DNA from: Dromiciops gliroides
Lineage: Eukaryota; Chordata; Mammalia; Microbiotheria; Microbiotheriidae
Assembly: GCF_019393635.1 (NCBI RefSeq)
Contig: NC_057861.1
Location: 735,580,232 to 735,644,231, forward strand
DNA: 64,000 nt
Reading direction: 5' to 3'
Shown piece after piece: positions 22,894-28,886 of the stretch (its first letter is position 1; the number at the start of each line of letters is the position of its first letter). Under the pieces are notes generated by a model that did not search any database, was not told where the DNA came from, and saw nothing but the letters and a program-made list of their open reading frames with translations. The position numbers and the translations under genes were made by a program.

Positions 22894-23666
22894 CTAAACT
22901 TTTCAGAGAAACTGATCAAAAGGCCTTTGGTCATAGTGTCACATAGTGTCTAATCAGAGTTGCTGAAATGGTAGAAGTCTCTGACACAGAATCTTGTGGA
23001 TTACATATCATCTCAATTTTCCTTGTAGAGGCTGAGACCCTATTTCAGATAAAAATACTTATAGGTTCATAGATTTAGAACAGAAAGGGAACTGGGAGTT
23101 CACCTAGCCCAGCCCCCTCACATTTGGAAACAGTAGCCTGCAACAGGGCAACAGTAGCCTCCTCCTCCTTCTCCTCCTCATCTTCCTTCTCCTTTCTCTT
23201 CCTCTTCTCTCTCCCTCTCCCCACTTTCCCCCTTTCACTCTCCATTTGTGTCTCTATGACCTCTCTGTCTTTCTGTCTTTTTGTCTCTCTCCTTGTTGCA
23301 TCCCTGGTGGGCATACACATATGGATGAGATCACAGATCCATTGGATTCTTGGAGTAGGGCTCTATACTTCCTTAACCATTAATTAGAATACATTTCTCT
23401 TCCTCAATATTAAAGGATTAACATGTAATAAGAAGCTATGACTTTCAACAAGTCTAATTCATAATCGATACCACATAATGAGAGGGTCAAGAAAACACAC
23501 TCATTTATTAGTTTTAAGAGAAAGGAATTCTGGTTACTCACCTTTCAATTCCCTTTCTTTTGAGGGGGTCATGTTTTCTTTTGGTTGGTGGAAAACTCCT
23601 AGAGTGCCGACCCTTTCCATAAGCAATCTTAAAGGATTCAGAAAAGTGCCTCGGGAACTGATACAT
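5952..23666 (-). CDS. Four-exon gene for a 256-residue R-SNARE-like protein (exons 23666-23542, 20606-20284, 18407-18283, 6149-5952)
   Basis: Four minus-strand exons join without a stop. Exon 1 ends with two bases of a codon and exon 2 supplies the third (AG+G, Arg42). Exon 2 ends with one base and exon 3 supplies two (G+CA, Ala150). Exon 3 ends in phase 0 and exon 4 starts with GTG (Val192). All junctions are AG/GT. Residues 1-191 are rich in Lys, Arg and Ser, with a KKKK run near residue 76 and no fold I recognise. Residues 192-247 match the synaptobrevin SNARE motif: R210 sits where VAMP2 has R56, and from there the layer spacing is that of VAMP2, with a shared QF, K, RKY and KN pattern. 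There is no transmembrane segment; the tail is CFPCTCCCY. R-SNAREs drive vesicle fusion. A vesicle role with a lipid-anchored tail (as in YKT6) is inference. No named orthologue is recognised. The structure is seen directly; expression is not shown. Confidence 0.78.
6598..6725 (-). mobile_element. WSINE1-like SINE, 12 bp target duplication
   Basis: GGCATAACTTTT flanks it (6586-6597, 6726-6737). The head shows a short internal deletion. It lies in SNARE-gene intron 3, in sense orientation. Confidence 0.88.
6870..7103 (-). mobile_element. MIR SINE
   Basis: Near full length in reverse: the ACTGTCATTTGCCTAGTG tail, the CATTTTACAGATGGCAAAAC core and the TCCAGTGCTCTATC head. Confidence 0.75.
7480..7560 (+). 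mobile_element. L2 LINE 3' fragment
   Basis: CACCACCTCCTACATGAGGC then CTTCCCTGATTCCCCC is the typical L2 3' end. Confidence 0.6.
7580..7822 (+). mobile_element. MON1-type SINE followed by (TG)n
   Basis: The head is degraded; the tail CTAAGGTCCTCTTCAATTCA is clear. A perfect (TG)24 run follows at 7775-7822. Confidence 0.65.
8054..8197 (-). mobile_element. WSINE1-like SINE, about 17 bp target duplication
   Basis: CACTTTGCATAATTTTAT precedes it at 8036-8053 and recurs directly after it from 8198. Confidence 0.88.
8230..9640. other. Repeat-poor island inside SNARE-gene intron 3
   Basis: About 1.4 kb without a recognised repeat. Open frames of 60-117 codons exist on both strands, but none has paired splice sites in a phase that fits, and none resembles a known protein. 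It may hold conserved non-coding sequence. Confidence 0.4.
9830..9995 (+). mobile_element. L2 LINE 3' end
   Basis: CTATTAGAAAGTAAGATCGT, then TGGCACACAGTAAGCATCTA: the common L2 tail. It abuts the TCTA array. Confidence 0.55.
9996..11395 (+). repeat. TCTA-type satellite of 1.4 kb with a higher-order unit
   Basis: A TCTA array with TCTG, CCAT and CTAC variants. A motif CTACCTACTATCTACTTCT recurs about eleven times (near 10047, 10136, 10289, 10353, 10442, 10572, 10803, 10981, 11054, 11151, 11304). An 89-base spacing occurs twice, and 10047-10150 and 10353-10456 are nearly identical. The tyrosine/leucine-rich open frame here is an artefact. Confidence 0.95.
11468..11900 (-). mobile_element. L3/CR1-type LINE 3' fragment
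   Basis: CATTGGAAGGGACCTCAGAG at its 3' end in reverse, then GCCTAAATTTGCCTTTGTGT and CCACGTGACAGACCTTCA. Confidence 0.65.
12019..12167 (-). mobile_element. WSINE1-like SINE, 14 bp target duplication
   Basis: CATCCTTCATTTTC at 12005-12018 and 12168-12181. It is inserted near the 3' end of the element that follows. Confidence 0.9.
12168..12675 (-). mobile_element. Marsupial interspersed repeat with RTE-like 3' tail
   Basis: In reverse its end TTCATTTTCAAAGAGGAAGA matches the 3' end of the LINE at 24225 (reverse complement) and of the long SINE at 47776. The rest resembles other marsupial repeats I recall but cannot name. Two open frames in it are repeat-derived. Confidence 0.45.
13605..13747 (-). 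mobile_element. WSINE1-like SINE, left arm of a perfect inverted pair
   Basis: Positions 13611-13747 are the exact reverse complement of 13779-13915, including rare variants (GTGCGACC, CTCGTTGCCC, GACTTCAAAT). Imperfect target copies (AACAAACATTTAT and AACAAGTATTTCT) flank it. Confidence 0.92.
13779..13957 (+). mobile_element. WSINE1-like SINE, right arm of a perfect inverted pair
   Basis: AAAACAAGACAGAA at 13765-13778 and 13958-13971 shows it inserted in its own event, with a long CAAAA-rich tail. The spacer between the arms is 31 bases. Confidence 0.92.
15085..15246 (-). mobile_element. WSINE1-like SINE, 10 bp target duplication
   Basis: TGTTTTACAT at 15075-15084 and 15247-15256. Confidence 0.85.
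15476..15722 (-). mobile_element. MIR SINE
   Basis: Tail GGCATTTATTAAATATCTGC and TGTGTTAAATGCTTTATAAA, core and degraded head. Confidence 0.7.
15743..16135 (+). mobile_element. L3/CR1-type LINE 3' end (probably of copy A)
   Basis: TTAGCCTGGAGAAGAGAACA, GGGAGATGTGATAGAAGAGA and AGAACTAGGAATAATGGGTG, then ATTCTATGATTATA at the end. Confidence 0.65.
16140..18260 (+). mobile_element. L3/CR1-type LINE, copy B
   Basis: Tandem relative of the LINE at 12990. It continues past the ORF1-like part into an endonuclease-like segment (near 17730, GAGAGACTTCATTATCCAGA, reading RDFIIQISA where family members have GDFNYPDI), and a 3' end with AGATATTCAAGCAAAGACTG. It carries one SINE and stops just before SNARE-gene exon 3. 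Confidence 0.62.
16445..16594 (-). mobile_element. WSINE1-like SINE, 16 bp target duplication
   Basis: AGCTATAAAGATTATT at 16429-16444 and 16595-16610. Confidence 0.92.
18283..18407 (-). CDS. SNARE-like gene, exon 3 (41 codons)
   Basis: The acceptor is excellent (CTTTCTCTCCCTTTCCTAAAG, AG at 18408-18409) and the donor is AAAG|GTAAAA (GT at 18281-18282). Its first two bases complete an alanine codon with the last base of exon 2, and it ends in phase 0, exactly what exon 4 needs. It encodes an acidic stretch (VVEAETEEITGG) and then a basic one (RARRTTRRLSVTS) that looks like a kinase-type RRLS site, directly before the SNARE motif. It is not inside a recognisable repeat. Confidence 0.75.
18497..18690 (+). 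mobile_element. MON1-type SINE
   Basis: GGATTTGGAGTCAGAGAACC, TGGGCCTCAGTTCCCC and ATGTCCCTTCTTATGATCC mark head, core and tail. Confidence 0.72.
19572..19703 (+). mobile_element. WSINE1-like SINE preceded by a run of 13 G
   Basis: Plus orientation with a short head (AGCTAGGTGGATAAAGCACC) and the CAATTGCCTCACC end. The G run at 19565-19577 precedes it. Confidence 0.85.
19836..19934 (+). repeat. (TTCC)n microsatellite
   Basis: About 24 uninterrupted TTCC units. Confidence 0.95.
19970..20121 (-). mobile_element. MON1/MIR-type SINE fragment
   Basis: TTACAGATGAGGAAACTGAG core, then CAAGGACCTTAACCC. Confidence 0.6.
20125..20249 (+). repeat. (CCCCT)n array next to the exon 2 donor of the SNARE-like gene
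   Basis: About 23 pentamers with small variants near the right end. On the gene's strand this is an AGGGG array beginning about 34 bases past the exon 2 donor. Confidence 0.95.
20284..20606 (-). CDS. SNARE-like gene, exon 2 (107 codons, basic and serine-rich)
   Basis: The acceptor follows a clear pyrimidine tract (CTCCTCTCTTTGCTAAG, AG at 20607-20608); the donor is AATG|GTAACC (GT at 20282-20283). Residues 43-149 include VPKEESSSGSDLESQQ, then PEKKKKNFMKKIKTAFRR. The latter is basic and partly amphipathic and could bind acidic membrane or be a nuclear or basic patch; this is inference. The open frame continues into the neighbouring pentanucleotide array only by chance. No domain is recognised. 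Confidence 0.72.
21510..22025 (+). mobile_element. MON1-type SINE (21510-21712) and MIR (21783-22025)
   Basis: First: GCATGGAATAATGGATAGAG head and AATGTCCCTTCCAGATTTAC tail. Second: CTTGCCTCTGACACTTACTG head and TGAGATAACATATAAAGTAC tail. Confidence 0.72.
22030..22835. other. No recognised repeat or exon, except one half of a diverged duplicated block
   Basis: 22660-22750 resembles 23825-23930 (see findings). A 28-base exon-like segment at 22531-22558 has splice-like ends but breaks the frame. Confidence 0.4.
22839..22890 (+). repeat. (CA)n microsatellite
   Basis: CA units with one TT interruption. Confidence 0.95.
23542..23666 (-). CDS. SNARE-like gene, coding exon 1 (residues 1-41 plus two bases)
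   Basis: The start ATG is the reverse complement of 23664-23666. A stop codon lies in frame 30 bases upstream with no other ATG between, so this is the natural start if transcription begins at the nearby TATA box. The encoded start is MYQFPRHFSESFKIAYGKGR, followed by a run of basic residues. The donor is very strong (AAAG|GTGAGT, the GT being at 23540-23541). The bases upstream of the ATG end in TTTCAG, so an upstream exon cannot be fully excluded, but they are not pyrimidine-rich. Confidence 0.7.
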
Positions 23667-23719
23667 TGTTACTGAAATCACTCCATTTAAGGAACACTAG
23701 CTTTCTGAGACTGCTGGTA

Positions 23720-23727
23720 TATTTATA
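23720..23727 (-). promoter_or_regulatory. TATA box upstream of the SNARE-like gene
   Basis: On the minus strand the sequence reads TATAAATA, 53 bases before the ATG. Initiation about 30 bases downstream (near 23690) would leave a 5' UTR of roughly 25 bases. A TATA-driven promoter with a short leader would suit a tissue-restricted gene. The match is seen; its use is inferred. Confidence 0.4.
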
Positions 23728-24224
23728 CACTTTTTAGCAGAGGGACAGAGGGACCCATTTGATCTTCTGGCTTGTTTTTGTCCAAACAACCTTTAAGAAT
23801 TTCATAGACTCTCCTCCAGTTGCCTTGCAAGTGTTACATGCAATATTTCTGGGGAGGGACCGTATTTAGTATTCCCACTGGCCACTGATGATGCATTTGT
23901 CAGAGACATGGGACATTCCTTGGTCTCTTCCTAAACATGTGTGGTAAATTTCTCCACAAATGATGAGGATAGAAAAAAGGTGACCTCTGTGTCATGGTTT
24001 TCAAATTCTTTCCATTTGGGCCAATATTAAAATAATTGCACGAATTAGTAATTTCTTATTATTCTACTAGAATAATAATGTGGATTTGAGTTCTTGAAGG
24101 AAAATGAACTATATATTTCAGTATAGGGAGCTAGGAAGGCTTTTCTGTTGGCTAAAACATAGTCAAAATACTTAGTTTTGCTGCTGGTGGAAATACAAAG
24201 TAAGGACAGGATTGTGAATTCGGT

Positions 24225-25443
24225 GGGTAGAGAGCAGTTTCATTATGGCATGTGTGCATGGGTTCTCAATAATAAACAACGCTCTTGTACTTTTCCAGTC
24301 ACCAATGGAGTGAAGCAGGGCTGAGTGCTTACTTCCATGCCTTTTATAAAGCATGAAGTTTTCAGCTATGTTGTCAGATGCCTTAAACGAGGATTAAGAT
24401 GGCAACAAAGTCAACTACCACACGGACAGTAAATTATTTAACTTGAAAAGTCTACAAGCTAAGAATAAAGCAGAGGGAGAGTTACTGTGTGACTTTGTTT
24501 ACAGATGATTGTGTAGCTAATGAAACCTCTGAGGCTGAGATACCACAAAGTATTGCTTGATTCTCTACCACTTGTGCTAATTTTGGCTTAATAACTAATA
24601 CCTAGGAAATAGAGGTTCTTTTCCAGCCAACACCGCATCACCCATATGTGGGACCATCCATTATAGCAAATAGAGATATTTTGAATGCTATGGATAAGTT
24701 CACTTACTTTGGAAATATACTTTCTTGGGATGTACACATAGACAGTGAGGTTGATGCATGCATTGCTGGAGCTAGTTCAGTGTTTGGAAGTGTGGGACAG
24801 AAGAGGTATTAGGCTGCCTAGCAAACTGAAGGCCTACAGAGCTATTGTGCTGACTTCATTGCTGTGTGCCTGTGAATCCTGGACAGTGAAATTGAACTAC
24901 TTCCATTGGAATTGTCTTAGGAAGATTTTGAAGATCACCTGGCAAGATAGGGTACCAGACACTGAGGTCATTTTTCAAGCTGAATCGCTAAGAGTTCAAA
25001 CTCTACTCCATAGAGCATATCTCTGATGGGCTGCCCATGTTGTTCAAATACCAAACGTAGGTTTGCCTAAAAGACTTCTTTATAGAGAGCTAACACAAAG
25101 CAGGCACTCTCTTGGTGGTCAGAAGAAGCAATATAAGGACATTCTCAGGGTCTCTCTGAAGAACTTTGGTATCAGTTGTGAGCCATTAGAGATACTGATA
25201 CAGGATGATCCAACATAGCATGTCTGCATTAAAGAAGTCTCTGTGCTTTGTGAGCAAAGTAACTCAAAAATATGAAATGCACAGATTTAGAGACATCTCC
25301 TTTCTAAACGTTCATATGGACTATTTTTGCCTTCCAAGCTCATATTGGTCTGATCAGCCATAGTCGGACACACTGTACATTGACCCTGACATCATGTTGT
25401 CATTTTGGTCTTCTTTGAGCACGAAGGACACACCACAACATGT
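24225..25443 (+). mobile_element. RTE-like LINE, 3' part of reverse transcriptase ORF and 3' end
   Basis: Near 24298 it reads VTNGVKQG, the RT block before the catalytic motif; 24690 reads close to FTYLGS; 24745-25026 reads LPSKLKAYRAIVLTSLL, CESWTV, then NCLRKILKITWQDRVPDTEV. This C-terminal signature is shared by many vertebrate LINEs of the APE-endonuclease class. The frame is broken in several places and the 5' part is missing. It ends in TCTTCTTTGAGCACGAAGGA. Confidence 0.75.
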
Positions 25444-25444
25444 T

Positions 25445-26690
25445 CCATTTCAAATCCATTTGCCTGTTAAACTGAATGGAAGTTGGGAATTTATAACCCT
25501 AAATCAGATATATATCTGGGGTGACAGCTGGGGTGACCTCTGCCTCAGACATGGGGATTGAGAAGAAAAAACCCTGAGACTGCTCATCCTGGCTTTCCTT
25601 AGCTGAGTGTGATCTTGCTATTACTTGTTTCCACATCCAGTCAGTCAATAACTATTTTTTAAGTACCTACTATGTGCCAGGCATTGTGCTAAGCACTCAG
25701 GATACAAAAAAGAGACAAAAGACAGTTCCTGCCCTCCAGGAGCTCACCATCTTAAGGTGAGATAGCTGGCAAAGTAGCCCTGAAGATAGAAACTGATAGC
25801 TGGGAGCATTGCCCAGCAGAGACTCAGATCTGCAGAGTGACATGTCTGGCAGAGCCCTGAGAAGCACAGAATTTTGGGAGATAGAAGAAAGCAGCAGAGA
25901 CACAGTGCCTGGTGGGGAATAGCAGAGGTATGAGGCTGACATATAGGACCAGGGAGGAGCAGAGGAGATGACATCATCATATGACACCTGCAGCTTCACA
26001 ATGTCATAGGTAGAAGTTGTCCCTCCATGTATAGGTACTGGCCTCACATGCTCCCTACATGGGTGCAATCCTTATGGGTTCCCACAAAGACACAGACTTT
26101 AGCCCTCTCAAAGCATACCTAAACTTCTATTGCAGAGCCCCCTAATGGCACTATTCTGAGGATCATGTTTTGTGATCCCCAATATCTCAAGGTCCCTTCT
26201 GCCCCCAAACATATGGTGTTTGCACTACCCTAATCTTAGCTCACATTGTTTGAATCCATGGTACTGCTGAGGAGAAATTGATGAATAGTTGTATATGACC
26301 ACTGGGTGGCAGCAAATTCTTGTTTTTTGTTCCCCTTTACTCTTCAATTTTCTTGTAGCTGAGTTAGTTACTGTGACAATTTGAAAAGCCAGTAATAATA
26401 TAAAAATGCACCATTATTCTGAATTCTGGTTCTGATATTTCCCCAAAAGGAAATGATTCTTTCATTTGGGGAAAATTCACAGAATTCAGAAATGTGGGAG
26501 AAATGCCTTTTCTGCTTGTCTGGATTCAAAGCTTTTATGAAACAGAAGAAGAGAACAGACAGTCTAGGAGACAAATCTACTCTTTGAACTAGAGCTCAGT
26601 GTTATATAGATTGGAGACAGATGGACTTGTCTACTGAGGATTCCTTGAGCAATTTCTTCTCTTTTGTTTAACAGGGGAAAGTTTTGGTTT
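25445..26690. other. Mostly unclassified, with one dispersed-repeat block
   Basis: 25645-25760 carries CCTACTATGTGCCAGGCATT and CAGTTCCTGCCCTCCAGGAG, an old mammalian dispersed repeat. No exon is seen in the rest. Confidence 0.4.
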
Positions 26691-26694
26691 TCTT

Positions 26695-26893
26695 TAGCTA
26701 TTTAATAATAACAATAACTAGAATTTATAGTGATATATATCAAATGATATTATATATGATATATAAAACATATATGTGTTGCCCAGGGTCAATCAGTTAG
26801 TAAGTGTCTGAGGCCAGATTTGAACTCAGGAAGATGGGTCTTCCTGACTCCAGGCTCGGTGCTCTGTGCACTCTGGTGCTATCTAGCTGCCTA
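26695..26893 (-). mobile_element. MIR/Mar1-type SINE with an AT-palindromic interior
   Basis: GGTCAATCAGTTAGTAAGTG, then TCCTGACTCCAGGCTCGGTG. A TATATATCAAATGATATTAT stretch at about 26734 is self-complementary. Confidence 0.6.
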
Positions 26894-26934
26894 TCTGATG
26901 ATAGGATCAGAAATTTAGAACAGGCTAGTTCCTT

Positions 26935-27120
26935 CGAGCAGGGCTTCTTAAATTTTTTACACTTGTGAACCCCTTTTGTCTGAGAAATTTTTATGTGACC
27001 CCAGGCATATAGGTATATAAAATAGGTATACATAACCTTTTACTATTGCAAATTTTTTGTGATCCTCCACATTCAGTTATGTGACCCCATATGGGGTTAT
27101 AACACACAATTTAAGAAGCT
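26935..27120. mobile_element. Short DNA transposon-like element with inverted ends
   Basis: GCTTCTTAAATT near 26943 is the near reverse complement of AATTTAAGAAGCT near 27108. Internal GACCCC blocks resemble hAT-type non-autonomous elements of marsupials. Confidence 0.45.
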
Positions 27121-27227
27121 AGGCCTCAGAAGTCCTCTAGTCCACTCCTCTCATTTTGTAGATAAGACAATTGCAGCCCAGTGAAGGGAAGTGACAAGGC
27201 CACACAGGAAATGAGCAGCTAATATAG

Positions 27228-27392
27228 TCATAAGATCTTTATAGATCTAAAATTGGAAGGGACATTGAAAGCCATCTACTCTAGTTCCCTCAGCTTTACA
27301 GATGAGAAAGTTGAGATTAAAGGAAACTAAATGACTTGCCCAGAGTGAAACAGGTAGTACCTAAGGTGGGATTTGAACCCAGGTTTTCTGGT
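27228..27392 (-). mobile_element. MON1-type SINE
   Basis: TCTAAAATTGGAAGGGACAT, TTTACAGATGAGAAAGTTGA and GGGATTTGAACCCAGG. Confidence 0.65.
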
Positions 27393-27499
27393 TCCAGATC
27401 AGAGGTTTGTCACCCCTGTGACACAGACCCCTTTGGTAGACTGTTGTAACCAATGGACCCCCTTCACAGAAGAATAATTTTTAAAAAATGCATAACATA

Positions 27500-27676
27500 T
27501 TTTTTTTCCTTTTTCTTTTTCCTTTTCTTTCTTTTTTTTTTTTTTTTTGGCAATGAGGGTTAAGTGACTTGCCCAGGGTCACACAGCTAGTAAGTGTCAA
27601 GTGTCTGAGGCTGGATCTGAACTCAGGTCCTCCTGAATCCAGGGCTGGTGCTCTATCCACTGTGCCACCTAGCTGC
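27500..27676 (-). mobile_element. WSINE1-like SINE
   Basis: Reverse, with a long T-rich side; ACATAACAT and ACATAAAAT at the flanks are probable target copies. Confidence 0.87.
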
Positions 27677-27737
27677 CACCACATAAAATTAATAGTATTG
27701 TAAAGGACACCAAATGTTCATGAAAATTTCGTTTAGT

Positions 27738-27962
27738 CATTTCAGATTCTTCATGACCCCATTTGGGATTGTCTTGGCAAAGATACTGAAGTGGTTTACC
27801 ATTTCCTTCTCCAGCTCATTTTATAGATGAGGAAACTGAGGCAGACAGGGTCAAATGACTTGTCCAGGGTCACACAGCTCTTAAGTGTCTGAGGCTAGAT
27901 TCAAACTCAGGTCCTTCTGACTCCAAGTCGGGAGCTCTATCCATTGTGCCACCTGGCTGCCC
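27738..27962 (-). mobile_element. Mar1-like SINE
   Basis: CAGATTCTTCATGACCCCAT tail, CTCATTTTATAGATGAGGAA core, GCCACCTGGCTGCCC head. Confidence 0.8.
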
Positions 27963-28079
27963 ATGTAAATTGAAATGTATATATTTTTTTCTCCCATCCA
28001 AGTTCATGGAGCCCCTGAAATCTATCCACACTCCTGAACCATGACCCTACCTAGTGAAGAATCCTAGCTTTAGAGAGGC

Positions 28080-28840
28080 AGTGCTCTTTCCAACATCTTT
28101 CAAATGAGTGAGATGAGATCACCTAGACCTGACCAGGGGTTTCCCCATTTGGCCGGAGAATGAGTGTACTCTGTAACAACCCTCTTACTTGTTTAGCTTA
28201 CAAACAGTGAGGGATGCAAAGGAGAGATCATATTCTATAGGAGCAACACCTGTTGCCAACACAAGCTTCCCTGGCAGGCAGCCAGCTTAGCTGTTAGGAT
28301 GTGAGCAGATTCATATCTTGGGCTTGGGTTCGCCATGCTTCCCTTTTAAAAAATTGCTTTTATGCACAGATGCGCTCCTGAAAATTGGTCGATAAATTAA
28401 ATCCAGGCAAATCTAATCATATGTTTGATGCCCTGGAGGAACTTCCCTTTTAAACTAAACTCTCTTGTAAAGTGAAGAATGATCCCAGTGAGCTGATCAT
28501 CCCTGGAGAATTTCCCACTAATTCCAGAAGTTCCTGAACAATCACCAGACAGAAGAGTCTTTGCAGCGAAACTGCAGGTTGCTTTGTCCTGCTCAGTGCA
28601 ACGAAACAAATCCTTCTGGCTTTTTTTTCCTCTCTCTTGAGAAATGAGGGTGTCACTTTTCAAGCGGTAGCCAGGGATTATTTTGCAAGAGCTATGCTAT
28701 AGCAAAGTTTACATAGAGGACTTAGAAACCAGAATGTTTCCCACAGAAACCATTTTATTAGCTCCCCAAAGGAGTGCATGCTGCTTGCTGGGAGTCAGCT
28801 CAGGGCCCGGCTTGCTCCTGGAGAAGAAATCAGCCCTAAA
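28080..28840. other. Repeat-poor region upstream of the CDHR3-like start codon
   Basis: Probable promoter and 5' UTR of the cadherin gene. No TATA box near the ATG; the X-box/forkhead-like pair is at 28693-28713. A minus-strand open frame (28397-28663) has no supporting splice sites. Confidence 0.4.
28693..28713 (+). promoter_or_regulatory. X-box-like (RFX) site abutting a forkhead-like site upstream of CDHR3-like exon 1
   Basis: TATGCTATAGCAAA matches 11 of 14 positions of the palindromic X-box GTTGCTATAGCAAC and runs into AGTTTACA, a forkhead-type core. It lies about 130 bases upstream of the ATG. RFX factors with FOXJ1 control motile-cilium genes, so the pairing is apt for a CDHR3-like gene. 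Single sites of this quality arise by chance. Confidence 0.3.
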
Positions 28841-28886
28841 ATGATGCTTTTGGCCTTTTTTCTTTTTTTATTGGTTGCTGCCCCAG
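28841..28886 (+). CDS. CDHR3: CDHR3-like exon 1: start codon and signal peptide
   Basis: ATG ATG opens a 15-residue hydrophobic signal sequence ending AAP. The donor is consensus (CCCCAG|GTCAGT). It ends with one base (G) that joins GA of exon 2 to make Gly16. It lies in a repeat-poor stretch. Either ATG could be used. Confidence 0.7.

Larger units (their letters stand above)
27393..28060. mobile_element. hAT-like non-autonomous element holding two nested SINEs
   Basis: Outer parts: CAGACCCCTTTGGTAGACTG on the left and CATCCAAGTTCATGGAGCCC on the right recall one marsupial element with GGACCCC ends. Inside are a WSINE1-like SINE (27500-27676) and a Mar1-like SINE (27738-27962). Confidence 0.45.

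Noticed and set aside
28397-28663. 88-codon minus-strand frame upstream of the cadherin start
   Set aside because: No clear acceptor or donor and no similarity recognised; may be chance in a repeat-poor promoter region.
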